A program made the position numbers and the translations under genes. Source: Ectopseudomonas khazarica (GTDB lineage: Bacteria; Pseudomonadota; Gammaproteobacteria; Pseudomonadales; Pseudomonadaceae). Taken from it: a stretch of DNA of 64,000 nucleotides. The stretch covers positions 62,001 through 126,000 of the forward strand of contig NZ_SBHZ01000016.1 in the NCBI RefSeq assembly GCF_004521985.1, written 5' to 3'. The notes below the pieces were generated by a model, which was not told where the DNA came from, made no database searches, and saw only the letters and a list, made by a program, of their open reading frames with translations. This document shows, one piece after another, positions 59,618-64,000 of this stretch. Positions within the stretch are counted from its first letter, which is position 1; each line of letters starts with the position of its first letter.

Positions 59618-59845
59618 ATGAACCCGGAGAACACGTTGAGAGCGAGAGACGACTTCGATGATCTACGGGCAGAGCGCGATATGCCAACGCGCTACCGCAA
59701 CGAACCCAACCGTTTCGCCGGCCTGTGGAAGCAGATCGCGATTGGTATCGTCGTCGGTTATAGCGTGCTGGGTATCATCAGCGCGGTTACCTGGATGCTT
59801 ATCGCCCAGGTCGAGTCCAGCAGCCTGTCGATCACCCTGCCCTAA
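59618..59845 (+). CDS. Small single-pass membrane protein (start uncertain)
   Basis: The frame is open from 59459 to 59845. The C-terminal 54 residues (from the ATG at 59681) are MPTRYRNEPNRFAGLWKQIAI followed by a membrane helix GIVVGYSVLGIISAVTWMLIA. Possible starts are 59462, 59618 and 59681; none has a convincing ribosome binding site. I list 59618 because the acidic stretch RARDDFDDLRAERD looks coded. Stop overlaps the convergent Excalibur gene by 4 nt. Not recognised. Confidence 0.5.
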   Translation: MNPENTLRARDDFDDLRAERDMPTRYRNEPNRFAGLWKQIAIGIVVGYSVLGIISAVTWMLIAQVESSSLSITLP

Positions 59846-60192
59846 CGACCGCACCATTGCCCCTCACAGGGCACGCCATCATTGTCGCCATCCATCTTGG
59901 TGCCTGGGCAGTTGCGCAGGAAGTAGGTGGCTTCGGCGCAGGAAGTCATTTGCGAGCAACGGGTGCGGCCATCACAGCGGTAGTTGCTGTTGGCCACCTG
60001 GGTCGCGGGCTGACTGGTGGAGGAGCGCCGACTGTCCAGCGAGAAGATGGATCCGCCGGACTGGCTGACTACCGGGTTGTCCATTACCGAACCATCGCTG
60101 GCGATGTTGCTGATGATCGGGCTGCCGGGCTTGCTCAGGTAAAACTGCCAGACGGCGCCGCCCAGCAACAGGATGATGATCAGTTTCTTCAT
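59842..60192 (-). CDS. Excalibur-domain protein, copy B
   Basis: A 116-residue paralogue of copy A (58187): N-terminal helix MKKLIIILLLGGAVWQFYL, short Ser-rich linker, then YRCDGRTRCSQMTSCAEATYFLRNCPG and KMDGDNDGVPCEGQWC (quoted in parts). The two share length, layout and most of the C-terminal 40 residues but lie in opposite orientation 1.3 kb apart. CAAGGGACTGCGCA precedes the ATG. Function unknown. Confidence 0.88.
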   Translation of the reverse strand: MKKLIIILLLGGAVWQFYLSKPGSPIISNIASDGSVMDNPVVSQSGGSIFSLDSRRSSTSQPATQVANSNYRCDGRTRCSQMTSCAEATYFLRNCPGTKMDGDNDGVPCEGQWCGR

Positions 60193-60329
60193 TGCGCAGT
60201 CCCTTGCCTGATTTGCGTGAGTGCCAGTATTGGCTCAGCGAGCCGACAACTCCAGAGGCTTACATTGGCGCTTGCCATCCCCTACCCGTCTGTTCATCCT
60301 GCCTCATCCATTTCCCAACGAGCCCTGTC

Positions 60330-60503
60330 ATGACGCCCATCCAGAATATCGGCCTGGCGCTATTCGTTCTGCTGTCCATCGGCATTGCCATCGGACACAG
60401 GACCGAGTGTGCCGATGGCCGCATGGTGGAAACCTATCTGGCCAAGGGGCTGGCTTCGCAGGTGCTGGGGCATGATCTTTGCGAGCAATCGCAACAGCCC
60501 TGA
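60330..60503 (+). CDS. Small hydrophobic exported protein
   Basis: A 57-residue peptide starting MTPIQNIGLALFVLLSIGIAIG (membrane helix or signal), then a short polar tail with two cysteines (ECADGRM; HDLCEQ). The ATG at 60330 lacks a strong ribosome binding site. It lies between Excalibur gene B and a lipoprotein gene on the same strand (27 nt to the lipoprotein start region). Possibly co-transcribed with it. Confidence 0.6.
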   Translation: MTPIQNIGLALFVLLSIGIAIGHRTECADGRMVETYLAKGLASQVLGHDLCEQSQQP

Positions 60504-60530
60504 ACCTATCCCTCATTAAGGAATGATGTG

Positions 60531-60977
60531 ATGAAAAAGCTCGCCTTGCTTGTCAGCTGCAGCCTTCTGGGCGCCTGCGCCAATCTGGGTTCGCAGCCTC
60601 CGGTGCCGGTGACCTCGCCTCTGGTGCAGGCGTTCCGTGATATCTGCCTGCAAACCGCACCGAGCTTTGCCGAGGCGCATCGCGTGGCGCGTCAGCATGG
60701 CATTACCGAGATGACCGACATGGGCTTCGCCACGGTCGGCTTCAATGCAGACAAGAGCCTGGGCATCCAGGTGAAGGTCAGTCACGAGTGCGTGGTAACC
60801 GGCGAATCGCAACAGGACGACACACTGACGAGCCAGATGCTCAGTGCAGCCGCGGTGAATGCCGGCACCACGGTACCTCGCAAGGCACCCGTGAAGATGG
60901 TGATCGCCGGGCAGCGCTTCATCCTGATGCATGATCGCCAAGATGGTGAGGCCTTCGTGATGCTCAAGCCGGACTGA
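60531..60977 (+). CDS. Small lipoprotein, NMCC_0638-like
   Basis: A 148-residue lipoprotein with lipobox LLGAC (Cys at about 17) and the mature opening ANLGSQPPVPVTSPLVQAFRDICLQTAPSF. A Cys in FRDIC and one in SHEC could pair. I chose the ATG at 60531 (AAGGA, 8 nt) rather than the GTG one codon earlier. It resembles small lipoproteins sometimes annotated as NMCC_0638 family; I am not certain. Confidence 0.72.
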   Translation: MKKLALLVSCSLLGACANLGSQPPVPVTSPLVQAFRDICLQTAPSFAEAHRVARQHGITEMTDMGFATVGFNADKSLGIQVKVSHECVVTGESQQDDTLTSQMLSAAAVNAGTTVPRKAPVKMVIAGQRFILMHDRQDGEAFVMLKPD

Positions 60978-61031
60978 CACGCTGCCTGCCTTTGCGCGCA
61001 CGGAATGCCCCTGCATCTGGGCGCTGATTCC

Positions 61032-61946
61032 TCAGGCACGCCTGCCAGGGCGCGTGGCCAGCAGCAGGCCGCCGAAGATCATCACCGCCCCCAGCCAGTG
61101 GTAGAGCTGCAGACTTTCGTTCAGCAGCACCCACCCCAGCAGCGCGGTGAACACCGGCATCAGGTAGTTGGTCAGCGCCGCCTTGGCGGCGCCGATCACG
61201 CGGATGCCGTGGTTCCAGGCCAGGTAAGCCAGCAACGAGGCGAATACGGCGGTGTAGGCGACCGCCGAGAGATTGGCGGTATTCAGCGCCAGCTGTGCAC
61301 CCTGGCTCAGTTCATACAGGTAGAACGGCAGGATCAGCGGCACGCCGAGCATGATGAACACGCCCAGCAGCGCCAGTGGCGGAATCGGCTGCAGGTAGCT
61401 GGCCCAGCGCCGCAGCAGCAACGAGTACAGCGCCCAGTCGACCACCGCCAGCAGCATGATCAGATCGCCCTGATTGAACGACAGGCTGGCCAGGCGGCTC
61501 CATTGGCCCTGGCTGATCAGCACCGCCAGGCCGATCACCGCCACCAGCATGCCCCACCAGGCACGTCGCGCCGGCCATTCGTTGAGCAGCAGCCCGGCGC
61601 CGATGAACGTCACCAGTGGCAGGCAGGTGTTGACCAGCGAAATATTGATCGCCGCCGTGGTCTGCGCCGCACTGTAGAGCAGCGAGTTATAGCCGGCGAT
61701 CCCCAGCCCCCCGAGCACCAGCAGGCGCCACCCGGCATGGCCCACAGCCGCGCGATGGCGCCACAGCGGCATGGCGACGAAGGGCAGCAGCAGCGCCAAC
61801 GCCAGGCACCAGCGCCAGAACGCCAGGGTGAACGGCGCGATTTCCCCGGCGAAGGCACGTGCGACCAGGGCATTGCCGGACCAGCAGAGGTTGGCCAGCA
61901 GCAGGCCGAACAGCGCCAGCGGGCGCGAGTGATTGAGTGTAGTCAT
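61032..61946 (-). CDS. EamA/DMT-superfamily transporter
   Basis: A 304-residue protein of about ten membrane segments in two EamA repeats: NLCWSGNALVARAFAGEIAPFTLAFWRW near 19-46 (quoted in part: FWRWCLALALLLPFVA) and the second repeat from about 155. The C-terminal LFAALLGWVLLNES-like motif (FTALLGWVLLNESL) is typical. Exports small metabolites. Converges on the lipoprotein gene with 54 bp between; not homologous in detail to the one at 23852. Confidence 0.88.
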   Translation of the reverse strand: MTTLNHSRPLALFGLLLANLCWSGNALVARAFAGEIAPFTLAFWRWCLALALLLPFVAMPLWRHRAAVGHAGWRLLVLGGLGIAGYNSLLYSAAQTTAAINISLVNTCLPLVTFIGAGLLLNEWPARRAWWGMLVAVIGLAVLISQGQWSRLASLSFNQGDLIMLLAVVDWALYSLLLRRWASYLQPIPPLALLGVFIMLGVPLILPFYLYELSQGAQLALNTANLSAVAYTAVFASLLAYLAWNHGIRVIGAAKAALTNYLMPVFTALLGWVLLNESLQLYHWLGAVMIFGGLLLATRPGRRA

Positions 61947-62166
61947 GAGGCAAGCGCCAGGGTGATGACGAGGAACGCGTCGCCTGGTCGTGTGCGGTCA
62001 GCGAGCGAACGGTGCTGAGCGATCATTGCATAGCTTCCGAATCAGGCGGCTTTGCACCATACGGAGGCAGGCAATGCTTGGCAAGGTTGCAGGGTGACCG
62101 ACCCAGTTACGCACCCGGGGCATGCGCGTCGAAATCGACAGCCAATGAGCGAGTGCGTACTCCCCC

Positions 62167-64000
62167 TCAATACCAGCGACGCAGCAAGCGCATCAGCAAC
62201 CCGAGAATCAGCAGCACACCCAGCAGGACCACGGCGCTGGCGCCCCACTGCATCGGGCCGGCAAGACGGAACATCTCGCGCGGATTCAGGCTGGGTGCGC
62301 GAATCATGCGCGCCTCGGCCGCCGCGCCGGTGGTGGGAATGTCGGCCAGGCCGTCGCCATCGAGATCCGGCAGGCTGCGGATATGGTCGAGCAGTGCCTG
62401 CCACTCCTTGAGTTCCTGCACGCCGGGTGTGTTCGGCTCCTGGTCGACGATGGCGTCCTCGATGCGCGGCAACGGACGGCCTGCGGCATCCTTGGGGATC
62501 ACGTCGAGCAGGCCCTTGGTCAGGTCCGGTACCAGCCAGGTGAAGCTGCCGACGTAGCTGGTGGCACCGATGCTGTAGAGGCGCGTGTCGTCGAGATCGA
62601 GGTCGTGATACCCCTTGACCGGGTCACCGATCTCGATGCGGCTGACCCGATCGAACGGCACGCGCCAGGGGTTGTAGGTGAAGCGAACGCCGGAAACCCG
62701 TGGGTAGTAGCTGTCGCTGTCGCGCAGCTGGTAAGCGAGCAGCAGCACTTCCAGCAGGGATTTGATCTCGCGAGCGCTGACGTAGGCCTTGATCATCGGA
62801 TAGCCCGGTTCGTCATCGAACTGGCCGATGCCCAGCGGGGCGATGCGGAACAGGTCGGAGACGTCCTGCACGCCATGCCGGCCCTTGATCAGGTCATCGC
62901 GGATGGTGCCGTTGCCGGTGAAGGCCAGGTCAGCATCGACCGCATGGCGCAGTGCGTCGGTCACCAGGTTGGCCAGGGTGTGATCGCTGAAGTCACGTCC
63001 CAGGCGCTGGTCGACCTTGGCCAGCGGCTGGTCGAAGCGGTAGCCCCTGGGGTTGAGCATGCGCTCGCTGACCACCTGCTTGAAGTCCTCGACCTGGGCG
63101 GTGATCACTTCGTCACCAGCGATGCGGTCGTCGATCGGATGCAGGCGATAGTCGCGTACCTGCGTCACACCGTCGTCGCCAAGCGTCATGCGCAGTTCAC
63201 CGAGATACTGGATCTCCGAGCCGGCCTGCACCACCGGTGTATGCCCGTTGACCAGCACCGGCTGCGGCAGCGCCACGTGCGAGTGGCCGCCGACGACGAT
63301 ATCGATGCCCGGCACCTGCTCGACCAGCTCCACGTCCTCCCCGCGCCAGCTGCCGTCGGCCTGTTGCGTGACACCCATGTGCGACAGCAGGATGACCACC
63401 TCGGCCCCCTCCTCGCGCAGTTTGGCCACGGTTTCCCTGGCGGTGGCGACCGGGTCGGCGAACGTCAGCGGCTGGATCATCGGGCTGACCGCCACGGCAT
63501 TGTTGCCGAGCAAGCCGAACAGGCCGAAACGGATGCCGCCACGCTCGATCAGCTTGTACGGCAGGATGCGCCCGGCCTCGAAGTGCGCCTGCAGGCTGTC
63601 GTCGGCCTTGCTCGCCGGGTCGAAACGCATGTTGCTCGACAGCAGCGGCAGCAACGCGTCGCCCTCCACCTTGTGCGCAGCGCTGATCATCGCGGCCAGG
63701 CCTGCGGGGCGGAAGTCGAACTCGTGGTTGCCGATCACCGCCGCGTCGTAGCCCAGTTCGCTCATCAGGCGCAGCTCGCTGCCCATCTCGCGGGAGATGG
63801 TGTGAAACAGCGTGCCCATGGTGAAGTCGCCACCATCAAGCAACAGCACCGCCTCCTCACCGGCGGCGCTGCGGCGTTGCTGCAACAGCGTGGCCAGGCG
63901 GGCGACGCCGCCCACCGTCTCGTCATCGTTCAGCGTTGCCGGGCTGTATTCGTTGTTGGGACCGAAACCGAGCAGCCGCGACTGCCAGTCGTTGCTGTGC
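62167..64000 (-). CDS. Bifunctional metallophosphatase/5'-nucleotidase, membrane-anchored (5' end outside)
   Basis: At least 610 residues are visible; the frame stays open past a candidate start at 63915 up to the window edge (…NNEYSPATLNDDETVGGVARLATLL), so the protein begins outside. The metallophosphatase domain has LLDGGDFTMG (dimetal Asp), VIGNHEFDF (GNHE) and ILLSHMG with VVGGHSH. The 5'-nucleotidase C-terminal domain follows (about 350-540). The last 30 residues contain a hydrophobic helix (SAVVLLGVLLILGLLMRLL) ending RRWY, so it is anchored in the inner membrane rather than free as UshA is. Periplasmic nucleotide hydrolysis is likely. Confidence 0.9.
   Translation of the reverse strand, partial: HSNDWQSRLLGFGPNNEYSPATLNDDETVGGVARLATLLQQRRSAAGEEAVLLLDGGDFTMGTLFHTISREMGSELRLMSELGYDAAVIGNHEFDFRPAGLAAMISAAHKVEGDALLPLLSSNMRFDPASKADDSLQAHFEAGRILPYKLIERGGIRFGLFGLLGNNAVAVSPMIQPLTFADPVATARETVAKLREEGAEVVILLSHMGVTQQADGSWRGEDVELVEQVPGIDIVVGGHSHVALPQPVLVNGHTPVVQAGSEIQYLGELRMTLGDDGVTQVRDYRLHPIDDRIAGDEVITAQVEDFKQVVSERMLNPRGYRFDQPLAKVDQRLGRDFSDHTLANLVTDALRHAVDADLAFTGNGTIRDDLIKGRHGVQDVSDLFRIAPLGIGQFDDEPGYPMIKAYVSAREIKSLLEVLLLAYQLRDSDSYYPRVSGVRFTYNPWRVPFDRVSRIEIGDPVKGYHDLDLDDTRLYSIGATSYVGSFTWLVPDLTKGLLDVIPKDAAGRPLPRIEDAIVDQEPNTPGVQELKEWQALLDHIRSLPDLDGDGLADIPTTGAAAEARMIRAPSLNPREMFRLAGPMQWGASAVVLLGVLLILGLLMRLLRRWY

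Noticed and set aside
1..64000. CRISPR arrays, prophage genes, insertion sequences, rRNA
   Set aside because: Looked for regularly spaced repeats, transposase or phage proteins and rRNA-like sequence; none seen.

Overview
The window looks like chromosomal DNA from a Pseudomonas species. Coding density and GC are high, Shine-Dalgarno spacing is typical, and several families are characteristic of the genus (DUF2790, DUF5064, the Pseudomonas type of putA, arcDABC). The order hemH - SDR - FAD oxidoreductase - Trp-rich protein - merR - phr ... pagL - murI - moeB - prmC - prfA - hemA - TPR protein - lolB - ispE - tRNA-Gln - prs - rplY - pth - ychF matches, from memory, the PA4655-PA4673 segment of P. 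aeruginosa PAO1. A mendocina/oleovorans-type species would fit, but that is inference.

Layout. 1-7.8 kb: an ArsR fragment and the ene-reductase xenB, a coiled-coil membrane protein, a small protein behind a strong sigma-54-like promoter, an SDR, argP divergent from an ACT-domain gene plus the exporter argO, a LysR regulator and two small exported proteins. 7.8-17.7 kb: amino-acid catabolism, with trifunctional putA behind repeated GTTGCA operators and the arginine deiminase operon arcDABC with intercistronic hairpins. 17.8-29.9 kb: an orphan lpd, an MFS pump, a thioesterase, a TetR regulator and an SDR that share ATTATG/CATAAT operators, a Tsx-like porin, DMT and MFS transporters, a lipoprotein, a glutamine-amidotransferase-type hydrolase and phnA.

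30.0-41.9 kb is the most interesting region. It holds a probable light and photo-oxidative-stress regulon: hemH, a TIGR01777 epimerase, a FAD oxidoreductase and a Trp-rich protein, then an 11-nt-scale overlapping operon of DUF523/DUF1722, a LitR-like MerR with a degenerate B12 site, photolyase, an NTF2-like protein, an SDR, a flavin amine oxidase, DUF1365, a Cfa-type methyltransferase and DUF2878. Three TGTACA-N12-TGTACA-type operators mark its two promoters. The genes from NTF2 to DUF2878 sit where PAO1 has phr directly next to pagL.

42-55 kb is conserved housekeeping: pagL, murI-moeB-prmC-prfA-hemA (minus strand), then a TPR lipoprotein, lolB, ispE, two tRNA-Gln, prs, rplY, pth and ychF (plus strand). 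55-64 kb is more variable: a CMD protein with its MerR regulator, a methyltransferase, a FitAB toxin-antitoxin pair, two inverted Excalibur-domain paralogues around tRNA-Met and cbrC, small exported proteins, an EamA transporter, and a membrane-anchored 5'-nucleotidase-family protein cut by the window end. I saw no CRISPR array, prophage, insertion sequence, integrase or rRNA.
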